Of a stretch of DNA of 64,000 bases, positions 20,639 to 31,386 are shown piece after piece (positions within the stretch are counted from its first letter, which is position 1; each line of letters starts with the position of its first letter). Position numbers and translations under genes: made by a program. Below the pieces are notes generated by a model that saw only the letters and a list, made by a program, of their open reading frames with translations, ran no database searches and had not been told where the DNA came from. The stretch comes from Vibrio neptunius (GTDB lineage Bacteria > Pseudomonadota > Gammaproteobacteria > Enterobacterales > Vibrionaceae), in NCBI GenBank assembly GCA_019339365.1, contig CP079859.1:2604001-2668000 (forward strand). Reading direction: 5' to 3'.

Positions 20639-21637
20639 ATGGAAACGATCATCAACAAACTCTATGAACAACAACCGCTAACTCAGGAAGAAAGCCAACA
20701 GCTTTTTGACATCATTATTCGCGGTGAGCTTGATCCAATTCTTATGGCATCAGCGCTGACAGCACTGAAGATTAAAGGCGAAACACCGGATGAGATCGCT
20801 GGTGCAGCAAAAGCTCTGCTTGCCAATGCCAATCCATTCCCTCGCCCTGACTATGATTTTGCCGATATCGTGGGCACAGGTGGCGATGGTCACAATACCA
20901 TCAACATTTCGACCACAGCCGCCTTTGTTGCTGCGGCATGTGGCTTGAAAGTAGCCAAACACGGTAACCGCAGTGTTTCAAGTAAATCTGGCTCTTCTGA
21001 TCTGCTTGATTCATTTGGTATCAACCTCGCCATGAGCGCAGAGGATACACGCTCTGCGGTAGATAAACTCGGCGTTGCTTTCTTGTTTGCGCCGCAATAC
21101 CACAGTGGTGTTCGCCATGCGATGCCTGTGCGTCAGACCATGAAAACCCGCACCATTTTTAACATCCTAGGCCCGCTGATTAACCCTGCTCGCCCAAATA
21201 TTGAGCTTATGGGTGTGTACAGCGAAGAGTTGGTCCGTCCTATCGCTGAAACCATGCTTAAGATGGGCATGAAGCGCGCGGCAGTAGTGCACGGTAGTGG
21301 GTTAGATGAAGTTGCTATTCATGGCAACACCACAGTGGCAGAAATCAAAGATGGGCAAATTACTGAATACACGTTGACTCCAGAAGACTTTGGCCTGACA
21401 GTGCATCCGCTTGAAGCGATTAAAGGCGGCGATCCTGAAGAGAACAAAGCCATTATTACCAATATCCTTACGGGTAAAGGCACCGATGCCCAGCTGGGTG
21501 CGGTAGCGGTTAACGTAGCGCTTCTCATGCGTTTATTTGGTCATGAAGATCTCAAGGCTAATACTCAGCAAGCGATTGAGGCTATGAACTCTGGTAAAGC
21601 GTTTGAGCTGGTTAATCAGCTAGCAGCTCACGCCTAA
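20639..21637 (+). CDS. trpD: Anthranilate phosphoribosyltransferase
   Basis: 332 residues, joining PRPP to anthranilate. The PRPP-binding loop [14 protein letters not shown] (about residues 79-92) and [17 protein letters not shown] are diagnostic; [17 protein letters not shown] binds anthranilate. Ribosome site AAGGAG lies 12 bases after trpG. It is the second pathway step and a separate protein, not fused to the amidotransferase. Confidence 0.97.
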   Translation: METIINKLYEQQPLTQEESQQLFDIIIRGELDPILMASALTALKIKGETPDEIAGAAKALLANANPFPRPDYDFADIVGTGGDGHNTINISTTAAFVAAACGLKVAKHGNRSVSSKSGSSDLLDSFGINLAMSAEDTRSAVDKLGVAFLFAPQYHSGVRHAMPVRQTMKTRTIFNILGPLINPARPNIELMGVYSEELVRPIAETMLKMGMKRAAVVHGSGLDEVAIHGNTTVAEIKDGQITEYTLTPEDFGLTVHPLEAIKGGDPEENKAIITNILTGKGTDAQLGAVAVNVALLMRLFGHEDLKANTQQAIEAMNSGKAFELVNQLAAHA

Positions 21638-21660
21638 GTACCTTAAGGAAGGAACAAAAG

Positions 21661-23088
21661 ATGACTCAGACGCAAGATAAACTTTCAGAGCACGTGTCTC
21701 TGAAAGAAGCGCAAATGGCAGAAGTCCTAGCAAAAATCGTTCGTGATAAATACATCTGGGTGGAAGAACGTAAAGCCTCTCAACCTTTGGCGCAGTTTAA
21801 AGAGGCGCTCACTCCGTCTGATCGTAGCTTCTATGACGCAGTAAGCAGTAAAAAAACTGCCTTCATCACAGAATGTAAGAAGGCGTCTCCGTCCAAGGGC
21901 CTAATTCGTGACGACTTTGACCTCGATTACATCGCTTCCGTGTACAATAATCACGCTGATGCGATTTCAGTGCTCACCGATGAAAAATACTTTCAGGGCA
22001 ACTTCGATTTCCTGCCACAAGTGAGAAAGCAAACCTCTCAACCCATTCTGTGCAAAGACTTTATGGTTGATACTTATCAGGTTTATCTCGCCCGCCATTA
22101 CTCTGCTGATGCGATTCTTCTGATGCTATCTGTGCTTGATGACGCCGAGTATAAAGCACTGGAAGAAGTCGCTCACTCACTCAACATGGGCATCTTGACA
22201 GAAGTCAGCAATGAAGAAGAGTTACATCGCGCAGTAAAACTTGGCGCGAGAGTGATTGGTATCAATAACCGCAATTTACGTGACCTAACAACAGATTTGA
22301 ACCGCACCAAAGCGCTGGCACCGACCATTCGTGAGCTTGCACCCAATGCAACCATCATTTCAGAGTCAGGTATTTATACCCATCAGCAAGTACGCGACCT
22401 TGCCGGTTTTGCCGACGGTTTCCTTATCGGCAGCTCCTTAATGGCAGAAGAAAACCTAGAGCTGGCAGTGCGTAAAGTTACCCTAGGTGAAAACAAAGTA
22501 TGTGGTCTAACTCACCCAGATGATGCAGCAAAAGCTTATCAAGCGGGTGCTGTATTTGGTGGGCTGATTTTTGTCTCTAAGTCGAAGCGTTGTGTGGATT
22601 TAGAAACCGCTCGCCTAACCATGTCTGGTGCGCCTTTGAAATATGTAGGCGTGTTCCAAAATCACGATATCGACACTGTGGTTAGTATGGCGCAAGAGCT
22701 TGGCCTATACGCCGTTCAACTGCATGGAGATGAAGACCAAGACTTTGTCAGTGCGATCCATGAACAACTAGGTGAGCGCGTTGAAATTTGGAAAGCTTAC
22801 GGTGTGACTGATAGCTCACCAGCATTGCTAGACGCTCCCGTCAGTCGCCACCTACTCGACAGCCAAGTTGGTTCTCAAACTGGAGGAACAGGTCTTGTAT
22901 TCGACTGGTCTTTGATTGGTGATAGGTCAAAAGTCATGCTTGCGGGTGGCATTTCCCCTTTCAATGCTCAGAAAGCTGCCCAACAAGGCTGCCTAGGTCT
23001 GGATTTAAACTCAGGTGTTGAAGTTTCTCCCGGCAAAAAAGATGCAGAAAAGTTGCAGCAGGCATTTGCTGAGATCCGCAACTACTAA
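21661..23088 (+). CDS. trpCF: Bifunctional indole-3-glycerol-phosphate synthase / phosphoribosylanthranilate isomerase
   Basis: 475 residues comprising two TIM barrels, the fused arrangement typical of gammaproteobacteria. The TrpC part (about 1-255) has ECKKASPSKGLIRDDF, ILCKDFMVDTYQ, IGINNRNLRDL and ISESGIYTHQQV. The TrpF part (about 277-475) starts KVCGLTHPDDAAKAY, carrying the active-site Cys, and ends with AGGISPFNAQKA and LDLNSGVEVSPGKKD, whose Asp is the general acid. It catalyses two consecutive steps from PRA to indole-glycerol phosphate. The gap to trpB (90 bases) is the longest in the operon and holds no other gene. Confidence 0.97.
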   Translation: MTQTQDKLSEHVSLKEAQMAEVLAKIVRDKYIWVEERKASQPLAQFKEALTPSDRSFYDAVSSKKTAFITECKKASPSKGLIRDDFDLDYIASVYNNHADAISVLTDEKYFQGNFDFLPQVRKQTSQPILCKDFMVDTYQVYLARHYSADAILLMLSVLDDAEYKALEEVAHSLNMGILTEVSNEEELHRAVKLGARVIGINNRNLRDLTTDLNRTKALAPTIRELAPNATIISESGIYTHQQVRDLAGFADGFLIGSSLMAEENLELAVRKVTLGENKVCGLTHPDDAAKAYQAGAVFGGLIFVSKSKRCVDLETARLTMSGAPLKYVGVFQNHDIDTVVSMAQELGLYAVQLHGDEDQDFVSAIHEQLGERVEIWKAYGVTDSSPALLDAPVSRHLLDSQVGSQTGGTGLVFDWSLIGDRSKVMLAGGISPFNAQKAAQQGCLGLDLNSGVEVSPGKKDAEKLQQAFAEIRNY

Positions 23089-23178
23089 ACAGATTTATTA
23101 AAGATAAATGACTCATAATTAAATAAATTTTTTGGTGTGCTAGACAGCAATGCCAAACCGAATTGAAGGAATAGAACC

Positions 23179-24369
23179 ATGGCAAAACTTGATGCCTACT
23201 TTGGCGAATACGGTGGTCAGTATGTACCGCAAATTCTCGTTCCTGCACTGGAACAACTAGAACAAGCTTTTATTGATGCTCAGGAAGACCCTGAATTCCG
23301 TAGCGAGTTTATGGGCCTGCTTCAAGAGTATGCTGGTCGTCCTACGGCACTCACACTGACTCGCAATCTGACCAAAGGCACCAAGACCAAACTCTACCTC
23401 AAGCGCGAAGATTTATTGCACGGTGGCGCACACAAAACTAACCAAGTACTCGGTCAGGCACTGTTGGCCAAACGTATGGGGAAAGACGAGATCATTGCGG
23501 AAACGGGTGCAGGCCAGCACGGCGTGGCAACTGCATTGGCCTGTGCATTGCTCGGTCTAAAATGTCGCGTGTACATGGGTGCCAAAGACGTAGAACGTCA
23601 AAGCCCGAACGTGTTCCGTATGAAACTTATGGGCGCGGAAGTCATTCCTGTTCACTCCGGTTCCGCCACGCTTAAAGATGCCTGTAACGAAGCCCTACGC
23701 GACTGGTCAGCCAGTTATGAAGACGCTCACTACCTACTGGGGACCGCAGCTGGTCCTCATCCATTCCCGACCATAGTGCGTGATTTCCAACGCATGATTG
23801 GCGAAGAAACAAAAAACCAGATTCTGGCTCGTGAAGGTCGCCTTCCTGATGCAGTCATCGCTTGTGTGGGTGGTGGTTCAAATGCAATCGGTATGTTTGC
23901 TGACTTTATTGAAGAGGAAACGGTTCGCCTGATCGGTGTTGAGCCTGCAGGTAAAGGTATCGATACCGACCAGCATGGCGCCCCTCTTAAGCACGGTAAA
24001 ACCGGCATCTTCTTTGGTATGAAGGCGCCACTGATGCAAGATCCAAATGGTCAAGTTGAAGAGTCTTATTCTGTTTCAGCGGGCCTTGATTTTCCTTCAG
24101 TTGGACCTCAACACGCTCACCTGAATGCGATTGGCCGCGCGGAATACGACAACGTAACCGATGATGAGGCTTTGGACGCATTCCAAGAACTGGCTCGCAG
24201 TGAAGGTATTATTCCGGCACTAGAGTCATCTCACGCATTGGCTCACGCACTGCGTATGGCTCGTGAGAACCCAGACAAAGAGCAACTACTTGTGGTAAAC
24301 CTATCAGGTCGTGGTGACAAAGATATCTTTACTGTTCACGCCATTCTAGAAGAAAAAGGAGTTATCTAA
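23179..24369 (+). CDS. trpB: Tryptophan synthase beta subunit
   Basis: 396 residues, PLP enzyme condensing indole with serine. The Schiff-base lysine is Lys86 in [10 protein letters not shown]; the PLP phosphate loop is [21 protein letters not shown] and GRGDKDIFT are the usual beta-family blocks. Good ribosome site (GAAGGAA) before ATG. The stop overlaps the trpA start (TAATG), ensuring equal synthesis of the alpha2-beta2 complex. Confidence 0.97.
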   Translation: MAKLDAYFGEYGGQYVPQILVPALEQLEQAFIDAQEDPEFRSEFMGLLQEYAGRPTALTLTRNLTKGTKTKLYLKREDLLHGGAHKTNQVLGQALLAKRMGKDEIIAETGAGQHGVATALACALLGLKCRVYMGAKDVERQSPNVFRMKLMGAEVIPVHSGSATLKDACNEALRDWSASYEDAHYLLGTAAGPHPFPTIVRDFQRMIGEETKNQILAREGRLPDAVIACVGGGSNAIGMFADFIEEETVRLIGVEPAGKGIDTDQHGAPLKHGKTGIFFGMKAPLMQDPNGQVEESYSVSAGLDFPSVGPQHAHLNAIGRAEYDNVTDDEALDAFQELARSEGIIPALESSHALAHALRMARENPDKEQLLVVNLSGRGDKDIFTVHAILEEKGVI

Positions 24370-25175
24370 TGAGCCGTTATGAGTCTATGTTTGAGCGCCT
24401 GAACGAGAAAAACCAAGGTGCATTTGTTCCTTTCGTAACCGTGTGCGATCCAAACCCAGAGCAGTCCCTGAAAATTATGGAGACACTGGTTGAAGCAGGT
24501 GCCGATGCACTTGAACTGGGTATTCCATTCTCAGATCCCCTTGCGGATGGCCCTACTATTCAAGGAGCGAACATTCGCGCACTGGATTCGGGAGCAACTC
24601 CAGATATCTGCTTTGATTTGATTGGAAAAATCCGCGCCAAATACCCAGAACTCCCAATCGGCCTTCTGATGTACGCAAACCTTGTTTACGCGCGCGGTAT
24701 CGATAGTTTTTACCAGCGTTGTGCGAATGCCGGTATCGATTCTGTGTTGATTGCTGACGTACCAACCAATGAAAGCCAAGAGTTTGTTGAGGCGGCTAAG
24801 AAGCACGGTATTGAGCCTATCTTCATTGCACCGCCAACGGCGTCAGAAGAGACACTAAAATCAGTGGCTGAACTAGGTGGCGGCTATACCTACCTACTCT
24901 CACGTGCTGGTGTAACCGGTGCAGAAACAAAGGCCAACATGCCAGTAAGTGATCTTTTAGATAAACTCAATAAATACGATGCTCCACCATCACTGTTGGG
25001 CTTTGGCATCTCTCAACCAGAGCAGGTTAAGCAAGCCATTGAGTCTGGTGCTGCTGGTGCGATTTCAGGCTCTGCCATCGTAAAAATCATCGAATCGAAC
25101 ATTGAATCTCCGCAAGATATGTTAAATCAGCTCGCTAATTTTGTTTCACCGATGAAAGCTGCGACGCAAAAGTAA
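24369..25175 (+). CDS. trpA: Tryptophan synthase alpha subunit
   Basis: 268 residues, TIM barrel cleaving indole-3-glycerol phosphate to indole and glyceraldehyde-3-phosphate. Catalytic residues Glu49 ([11 protein letters not shown]) and Asp60 (PLADGPTIQ) are at the canonical positions; the phosphate-binding [10 protein letters not shown] and GAISGSAIV are present. It is the last gene of the trp operon and is followed by a terminator. Confidence 0.97.
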   Translation: MSRYESMFERLNEKNQGAFVPFVTVCDPNPEQSLKIMETLVEAGADALELGIPFSDPLADGPTIQGANIRALDSGATPDICFDLIGKIRAKYPELPIGLLMYANLVYARGIDSFYQRCANAGIDSVLIADVPTNESQEFVEAAKKHGIEPIFIAPPTASEETLKSVAELGGGYTYLLSRAGVTGAETKANMPVSDLLDKLNKYDAPPSLLGFGISQPEQVKQAIESGAAGAISGSAIVKIIESNIESPQDMLNQLANFVSPMKAATQK

Positions 25176-25201
25176 CAGATTAGCCGTCTAAACATCTATG
25201 A

Positions 25202-25239
25202 GATTGGTTTCTTAAATCATCGAAGAAACCGATCTTTTT
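25202..25239 (+). terminator. trp operon terminator
   Basis: GATTGGTTTCTT pairs with AAGAAACCGATC (one wobble) around a 9-base loop, followed by TTTTTG. It lies 27 bases after the trpA stop. Confidence 0.85.
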
Positions 25240-25317
25240 GTTAACATTTAAGCATCCCTCTCCCTCCTCTCTTCTTAATCACAAAACGCATCACAAAACC
25301 CAAACCCATCCCCCCAA

Positions 25318-25341
25318 CCAATAGCAAACGTTTGCAATTGG
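25318..25341. promoter_or_regulatory. LacI/PurR-type palindromic operator upstream of the symporter
   Basis: A 24-base palindrome CCAATAGCAAAC|GTTTGCAATTGG, symmetric except for one base pair. The GCAAACGTTTGC core has the central CG and flanks of LacI-family operators and resembles the PurR box. It lies about 170 bases upstream of the dicarboxylate symporter start and after the trp terminator, so it most likely controls the symporter. The rest of the 25176-25513 gap is AT-rich and shows no gene. Confidence 0.55.
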
Positions 25342-25513
25342 CTAAAAAATTATCACTCATCAATGAAAGTGGTTTTAATTGGCTCGATTGACTTTTCACC
25401 TTATTGCTAAATGTAAAAATAACGTGTAAAAAGCGAGGCGAAATTATTATCTAATTAAAATATTTAACTTAGATGGTAATTCTGGGAATTTAAATTTTGT
25501 TAGCACAGAGGTT

Positions 25514-26773
25514 ATGGAAGTGTTAAAAGAAAAGAGTTTGCTAAGCAACATTGGCGTTCAGGTTGTCATCGCCATGATTGTAGGTACTGCCGTGGGTGCC
25601 TTCATGGGAGACAGCGCTACCATCTTCGCTCCACTAGGCGCGATTTTTATCAATTTAATTAAAATGCTGGTTATTCCTTTGGTCGCCGTAGCCTTGATCT
25701 CAGGTGCTGCGGGCTTAGGTAATAGCCAATCTGCTGGTAAAGTGGGCATAGTCACCTTAGGTTACTTTGGCTTAACGTCAGCACTTGCCGTCGCCCTAGC
25801 ACTGTTTATGGGCGAAGTATTCAAACCGGGCATGGGTATCGATGTTTCAGGCATCGAGGGCATGTTCTCTTCTGAGTACGCTTCTAAAGGTGAACTACCT
25901 TCTTTCTGGGCAACCATCACAGGTATGATCCCAACAAACGTTTTCCAGTCACTGAATGAAGCAAACATCCTACAGATCCTAGTATTCTGTATGTTCTTTG
26001 GCATTGCGATTTCTAAGCAGGCCAAAGAGCGTCGTGATCCAATCATTAACGGCGTAAACTGCATTGTTGATGCCATGGTTTGGATGATCAACAAGGTTAT
26101 GATCATTGCTCCGCTAGGCGTATTTGGTCTGATGGCAGAAGCAGTAGGGACCTTTGGCTTTGGCGCTTTAATGGTGGTATTCAAACTGTTTGTTGTCTAC
26201 ATCGCTGCAATTCTTATCTTTGGTTTCGTGGCCTACCCTCTTATGGTTCACATCTTCACTAAGACCTCTGCGAAGAAATTCCTGACAGCGATGAAAAAGC
26301 CTCAAGCCGTGGCTTTGTCTACCGCTTCATCAATGGCAACTCTGCCGGTCACGATGGATACCTGTGAGCATGAGCTGGGTGTAAGAAACTCGACAGCGTC
26401 TTTCGTTCTCCCGCTAGGCGCAACGATCAACATGTCAGGTAACGCCATTTACTACGGTTTGGTCGCGATCTTCTTCGCACAACTGTTCAACATCGATCTT
26501 GGTATGGGCGCATACATTGCCATCATTATTACCTCGACACTTGGCGCAGTGGGCCAAGCAGGTGTACCTGGCCCTTCGTTCCTAGTGGTTGCTGTTCTTC
26601 TGGCAGCAGGTATCCCTATCGAAGGTCTGCCTCTGCTGTTCGCTCTTGACCGTATCTTCGATATGATTCGTACTGCATTGAACATCACAGGTGACGCCGC
26701 TTGTGCTGTGATTGTTGATTCACTGATTGAAGAAGAAGCAAGAGAAGCTGAGCTCCAAAAGCAGCAAGCTTAA
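25514..26773 (+). CDS. Dicarboxylate/amino-acid:cation symporter (DAACS family)
   Basis: 419-residue integral membrane transporter of the GltP/DctA family. Diagnostic regions are the serine-rich re-entrant loop STASSMATLPV, the NMSGNAIYYG segment (NMDGT position) in the cation-binding helix, the second re-entrant loop around GQAGVPGP, and DRIFDMIRTALNITGD with the substrate-binding Asp and Asn. Eight transmembrane helices are expected. It couples uptake of glutamate, aspartate or C4-dicarboxylates, or a similar solute, to sodium or protons; the exact substrate cannot be assigned. Starts at ATG 25514 with AGAGGT upstream. Monocistronic, with a strong terminator after it and a LacI-type palindrome before it. 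Confidence 0.92.
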   Translation: MEVLKEKSLLSNIGVQVVIAMIVGTAVGAFMGDSATIFAPLGAIFINLIKMLVIPLVAVALISGAAGLGNSQSAGKVGIVTLGYFGLTSALAVALALFMGEVFKPGMGIDVSGIEGMFSSEYASKGELPSFWATITGMIPTNVFQSLNEANILQILVFCMFFGIAISKQAKERRDPIINGVNCIVDAMVWMINKVMIIAPLGVFGLMAEAVGTFGFGALMVVFKLFVVYIAAILIFGFVAYPLMVHIFTKTSAKKFLTAMKKPQAVALSTASSMATLPVTMDTCEHELGVRNSTASFVLPLGATINMSGNAIYYGLVAIFFAQLFNIDLGMGAYIAIIITSTLGAVGQAGVPGPSFLVVAVLLAAGIPIEGLPLLFALDRIFDMIRTALNITGDAACAVIVDSLIEEEAREAELQKQQA

Positions 26774-26791
26774 GCGCTGATTTCAGGTAAT

Positions 26792-26825
26792 AAAAAGCCC
26801 GGCTAGTAACGTAGCCGGGCTTTTT
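26792..26825. terminator. Bidirectional terminator after the symporter
   Basis: AAAAAGCCCGGCTA / TAGCCGGGCTTTTT stem around a 6-base loop. It serves the symporter and the convergent outer-membrane protein gene. Confidence 0.9.
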
Positions 26826-26838
26826 CGTGATGTGTCTA

Positions 26839-27333
26839 TTACAAGAAGTGGAACGTCGCGTTTAGCGAGAAGTTTTTCACATCGTCTTCTTTCATATTGA
26901 ATACGCTGTAGCTCGCCCCCAGAGAAATCGGGCCCATGACGAAATACTCCGCACCAACACCGTACATTACGTCGATTTCATCCTCTTTAAAACCGCCATC
27001 GGCTTTTAGATCGTAAGAATGAAGTCCGCCTTTTGCGTAAACATGCAACGGACCAAAATCAATACTTGGCTTCGCTGCAAAGTAAATAGAAGAACCCGTT
27101 AGGTTGGTTTTAATACCTGAATAATCCAAACGGTCATAATCACCGAGGTCTTGATAACCGGCTTCAAGACCGATAAAAGGCAAAATACCTGTACCGACAT
27201 GTACGTTATATGTCGTTGTTGACTCTCCCCCTAAGTCACCTTGACCTACACTTGCACTGCCGTAGATCCATGAGTCTGCTGATGCTGTTGCTGATGCACC
27301 TAATAATGCTAGTGCGAGTAGTGTCTTTTTCAT
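26839..27333 (-). CDS. Small outer-membrane beta-barrel protein
   Basis: 164 residues with a clean signal peptide (MKKTLLALALLGASATASA, cut before DSW). The mature part alternates hydrophobic and polar residues in about eight short strands (for example SIYFAAKPSI, LHVYAKGG) and ends FHFL, a terminal Phe preceded by an aromatic pattern recognised by the BAM machinery. This fits an eight-stranded barrel of the OmpA-like/YfaZ sort. Function unknown; such proteins are often small porins or adhesins. Convergent with the symporter. Confidence 0.78.
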   Translation of the reverse strand: MKKTLLALALLGASATASADSWIYGSASVGQGDLGGESTTTYNVHVGTGILPFIGLEAGYQDLGDYDRLDYSGIKTNLTGSSIYFAAKPSIDFGPLHVYAKGGLHSYDLKADGGFKEDEIDVMYGVGAEYFVMGPISLGASYSVFNMKEDDVKNFSLNATFHFL

Positions 27334-27435
27334 ATTAACCTTCTTTGTTTTCGCTTAGCAGAGGCTACCGCGGCAATCCTCTGCCAATTCCAGTCAAAAT
27401 TTTGTTATGTCTAAATTCTAATGCAATTTATATAC

Positions 27436-30400
27436 CTAGCAATCGTCAATCGCGTTTTTCACGCGTTTGTCCGATACTGGGTATGGTGTGCCTAACTGCT
27501 GAGCAAAATAGCTCACGCGCAGCTCCTCAAGCATCCAGCGTACTTCTTTGACGTCATCTGGTACCGCCATTCCTTTCGGGATTTTGTTGAGTAACTCTTT
27601 ATAGTCATTGGCCACTGATTCAATTTTCAGCATGTGCAGACGATCCTTATTCGGATCGATCGGCAATTTCTCCATACGACGCTCAATCGCTTTCATGTAA
27701 CGTAATATATCTGGAAGACGCTTCCAGCCACACTCCGTTGCAAATCCTTTGAAGATCAGTCCTTCAATCTGAGCTTTGATATCTGACAAAGCAAAAGCCA
27801 TGGTGAAATCTATCTTACCCTTTAGCTTTTTATTAATACTGAACGCAGTCGTCAAAATTGTCTCAACTTGTTTTGCAATATCAACAACAGTATCACCGAG
27901 CTCAGCACGCACGTGTTCTTTAAGCTGCTCGAACTGCTCAGGCTGCCAAACTAGCCCACCCTTCTCTTCAATAAGCTTATCGACACCACACGCGATACAG
28001 TCATCAATCAGGTCGAGTACTTTGCCATAAGGGTTAAAGTAAAGACCCAGCTTAGACTTGTTCGGCAAATTGCTATGTAGATACTTTATTGGAGACGGCA
28101 CGTTAAGCAAAACCAAACGACGCTGACCCGCTTTCATCGCTGAAACCTGTTCTTGCTCTGTCTCGTAAAGCTTTATTTCGACGCTGTCTTTGCTATCGAC
28201 AATCGCCGGATACGCTTTCACGTCATAGCCGCCGCGTTTCTGTTGATACACTTTTGGCAACTCACCAAAGCTCCAAGTATGAAGACCTTGTTGCTCGATA
28301 TCATCATCTGCCACTTTCGACAGGGTTTCCTGCACTTTGTCTTTCAAGCTTTCTTTTAGCTCATGAAGATCGCGGTTTTCTTTGAGCTTTCGATTTCGGT
28401 GGTCCACGGCACGAAATGTCACTTTAAGGTGATCTTGAACCTGATCGAGGTTCCAATCGTCACGCAACACTTCCACACCCGTCATCCGACGAAGCTCTTT
28501 TTCTAAAGCGTCAAGTAAAGGCGCTTCCATTGGCGTTGCACGAGCTAAAAACGCATCTGCATAGTTAGGCGCAGGTACGAAATTCTTACGAATCGTCTTC
28601 GGCAGCGATTTGATCAGGCTAACGACCAGTTCATGACGCAGTCCTGGAATTTGCCAGTCGAAGCCAGCTTGTTCAACCTGATTCAGTATAGGCAAAGGTA
28701 AGTGAACCGTCACACCATCATTATCTTCACCCGGCTCAAACTGGTAACTCAGTTTCAGTTTGAGGCCATTTTGGTGCCAGAAGTTAGGGTAATCCAGATC
28801 CGTAACGTGGCTCGCGTCACCCTTAAACAGCATCTCTTTTTCAAAGTTCAGTAGTTCGCTGTTCTCTTTGGACGCTTTCTTCCACCAAGTATCAAAATGG
28901 CGGCCTGAGACTACTTCTGTCCCAACTCGTTGGTCATAAAAGTCTGCCAACTCGTCATCGTCAACCAAAATATCACGACGACGGGACTTGTGTTCCAGCT
29001 CTTCCACTTCTTGGAGAAGCTTACGATTCTGTTTGAAGAAGGCATGCTTGGTATCCCATTCACCTTCAACAAGGGCACTGCGGATAAAGATTTCTCGACT
29101 CACCGTCGCGTCAATACTGCCGTAATTCACCAGACGCTTAGGCACAATCGGAATACCATACAGCATCACCTTTTCGTGTGCCATAACGGCAGCACGTTTT
29201 TTCGACCAGTGTGGTTCACTGTAACTACGTTTGATGAGATGCTTCGCCAGCGGTTCAACCCATTCAGGTTGGACCTTGGCAATTATACGTCCCCACAACT
29301 TAGAAGTTTCCACCAGCTCGGCCGACACAATCCATTTCGGCTGTTTCTTAAACAAGCCTGATGCAGGGAAAATATGGAATCTTGCGTTGCGCGCCCCTTG
29401 GTACTCATTTTTCTCTTGGTCTTTCATACCAACATGAGAGAGCAACCCGACCAAAATCGCGCTGTGAGTACCTTGATAACTAGCAGGTTCATCATTGAGC
29501 TTGAAATCCATTTCACGCATAGACTGGTGAATCTGGAAATAGACGTCCTGCCACTCACGCACTCGCAAATAGTTTAGGTAATCTTGCTTACATTGTTTGC
29601 GGAACTGATTGCCTGTTAATGCCTTTTGCTGCTTCTGAACGTAATCCCATAAATTAACAAACGTCAGGAAATCCGATTCTTCATGGAAGAAGCGCTTGTG
29701 TTTATCATCTGACGACTGCTGCTTATCGCTCGGCCTCTCTCTTGGATCTTGAATCGACAGCGCTGAAGCAATAACCATCACTTCTTTCAATGCGCCATAT
29801 TTTGGCGCTTCAAGAACCATACGAGCTAAACGCGGATCAATCGGTAAGCGGGCCAACTGGCGACCAATCGACGTCAGACGCTTTTTAGGATCTTTCGCAT
29901 TTTCATTGATCGCTCCCAGCTCTTCCAACAGTCGCACACCGTCTTGAATATTGCGTTTGTCGGGCGCTTCAACGAACGGGAACGCTTGAATGTCGCCCAG
30001 TCCTAATGCTGTCATCTGGAGAATAACCGAGGCTAGGTTAGTACGAAGAATTTCTGGGTCCGTAAACTCTGGGCGAGATTCAAAATCCTCTTCCGAATAC
30101 AAACGAATACAGATACCTTCCTCAACACGACCACAACGACCTTTACGCTGGTTCGCACTCGCCTGAGAAACCGGTTCAATCGGCAGACGTTGTACCTTGG
30201 TTCGATAGCTGTAGCGACTGATACGTGCTGTACCTGGGTCGATGACATACTTGATGCCCGGCACTGTCAGAGAGGTTTCAGCAACGTTGGTCGCCAATAC
30301 GATTCTCCGCCCGGCATGAGGTTGGAAAATTTTGTTCTGCTCGCCCGCTGAGAGGCGTGCATACAAGGGCACAATTTCAGTGCTTTTGAGATTTCGTTTT

Positions 30401-31386
30401 GCTAGCGCGTCAGCAGTATCGCGAATTTCTCGCTCACCGTTCATGAAGATCAGGATATCGCCCAAGCCTTCATCACACAGTTCATCGACCGCTTCAAAAA
30501 TACCTTCTAGCTGATCGCGATCGACGTCATCGTCACCACGTAGCGGGCGGTAACGTGTTTCCACCGGATAAGTACGGCCAGACACTTCGATGATAGGCGC
30601 GTCGCTAAAGTGTTTCGAGAATCGCTCGGGGTCAATGGTCGCAGAAGTGATGATCACTTTCAGATCGGGGCGACGCGGCAAAAGCTCTTTGAGGTAACCG
30701 AGAATGAAATCGATGTTGAGGCTGCGCTCATGCGCTTCATCAATAATGATGGTGTCGTACTGATTTAAGAAGCGATCGTGCTGAATTTCAGCCAGCAAGA
30801 TACCGTCAGTCATCAGTTTAATTTGGGTATTGTCTGAGATCTGATCGTTAAATCGAACCTTATAACCAACAAATTCACCCAGTTTGGTTTCCATCTCTTC
30901 AGCGATACGATTCGCCACCGAACGTGCTGCAAGACGTCTTGGCTGAGTATGACCAATCAAGCCATACTGACCACGTCCGAGTTCAGCACAGATCTTTGGC
31001 AGTTGAGTCGTTTTACCTGAGCCAGTCTCACCAGCAACGATAACCACTTGGTTGTTTTCTATCGCCTGTGCAATGTCATCTCTTTTCTGACTAACAGGCA
31101 GTATTTCTGGATATTCAATGGTGGGTTTATAACTGGCTCTTTGTTCTACATCCATCATGGACTTGGCAATATCGAGTGCAATCTCATCAAATACCGCATG
31201 ACGGGACGCTTCTTTCTTGATTTTGCTCGCGCCCGAAATACGCTTGCTCAAACGAAATCGGTCCTTGAGCATACACTGATTCAATGCCTTGCGAAGAGAG
31301 GCGGCGTTGTTAGCCTGCGTTTTATCTTCGGCGACGGGATTTTTTTCTGGCTGTGACGAAGTCAAAGCGTTACCTATTCTTTTCAC
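27436..31386 (-). CDS. hrpA: ATP-dependent RNA helicase HrpA
   Basis: 1316 residues, DEAH-box helicase of the size of E. coli HrpA (1300). Motif I is GETGSGKTTQLP (119-130), motif II DEAH (216-219), motif III SAT, then QRKGRCGRVEEG for motif VI, followed by the HA2 and OB-fold regions and the long HrpA-specific C-terminus. HrpA acts on mRNA and rescues stalled or collided ribosomes in E. coli. The GTG at 31386 is the longest start but has no good ribosome site; a TTG eight codons in (31365) follows AGGT and may be the real start. Monocistronic. Confidence 0.95.
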   Translation of the reverse strand: MKRIGNALTSSQPEKNPVAEDKTQANNAASLRKALNQCMLKDRFRLSKRISGASKIKKEASRHAVFDEIALDIAKSMMDVEQRASYKPTIEYPEILPVSQKRDDIAQAIENNQVVIVAGETGSGKTTQLPKICAELGRGQYGLIGHTQPRRLAARSVANRIAEEMETKLGEFVGYKVRFNDQISDNTQIKLMTDGILLAEIQHDRFLNQYDTIIIDEAHERSLNIDFILGYLKELLPRRPDLKVIITSATIDPERFSKHFSDAPIIEVSGRTYPVETRYRPLRGDDDVDRDQLEGIFEAVDELCDEGLGDILIFMNGEREIRDTADALAKRNLKSTEIVPLYARLSAGEQNKIFQPHAGRRIVLATNVAETSLTVPGIKYVIDPGTARISRYSYRTKVQRLPIEPVSQASANQRKGRCGRVEEGICIRLYSEEDFESRPEFTDPEILRTNLASVILQMTALGLGDIQAFPFVEAPDKRNIQDGVRLLEELGAINENAKDPKKRLTSIGRQLARLPIDPRLARMVLEAPKYGALKEVMVIASALSIQDPRERPSDKQQSSDDKHKRFFHEESDFLTFVNLWDYVQKQQKALTGNQFRKQCKQDYLNYLRVREWQDVYFQIHQSMREMDFKLNDEPASYQGTHSAILVGLLSHVGMKDQEKNEYQGARNARFHIFPASGLFKKQPKWIVSAELVETSKLWGRIIAKVQPEWVEPLAKHLIKRSYSEPHWSKKRAAVMAHEKVMLYGIPIVPKRLVNYGSIDATVSREIFIRSALVEGEWDTKHAFFKQNRKLLQEVEELEHKSRRRDILVDDDELADFYDQRVGTEVVSGRHFDTWWKKASKENSELLNFEKEMLFKGDASHVTDLDYPNFWHQNGLKLKLSYQFEPGEDNDGVTVHLPLPILNQVEQAGFDWQIPGLRHELVVSLIKSLPKTIRKNFVPAPNYADAFLARATPMEAPLLDALEKELRRMTGVEVLRDDWNLDQVQDHLKVTFRAVDHRNRKLKENRDLHELKESLKDKVQETLSKVADDDIEQQGLHTWSFGELPKVYQQKRGGYDVKAYPAIVDSKDSVEIKLYETEQEQVSAMKAGQRRLVLLNVPSPIKYLHSNLPNKSKLGLYFNPYGKVLDLIDDCIACGVDKLIEEKGGLVWQPEQFEQLKEHVRAELGDTVVDIAKQVETILTTAFSINKKLKGKIDFTMAFALSDIKAQIEGLIFKGFATECGWKRLPDILRYMKAIERRMEKLPIDPNKDRLHMLKIESVANDYKELLNKIPKGMAVPDDVKEVRWMLEELRVSYFAQQLGTPYPVSDKRVKNAIDDC

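Noticed and set aside
27436..31386. Several plus-strand frames of 60-143 residues opposite hrpA
   Set aside because: They are mirror frames of a long, clearly coding gene and have no ribosome sites or recognisable motifs.
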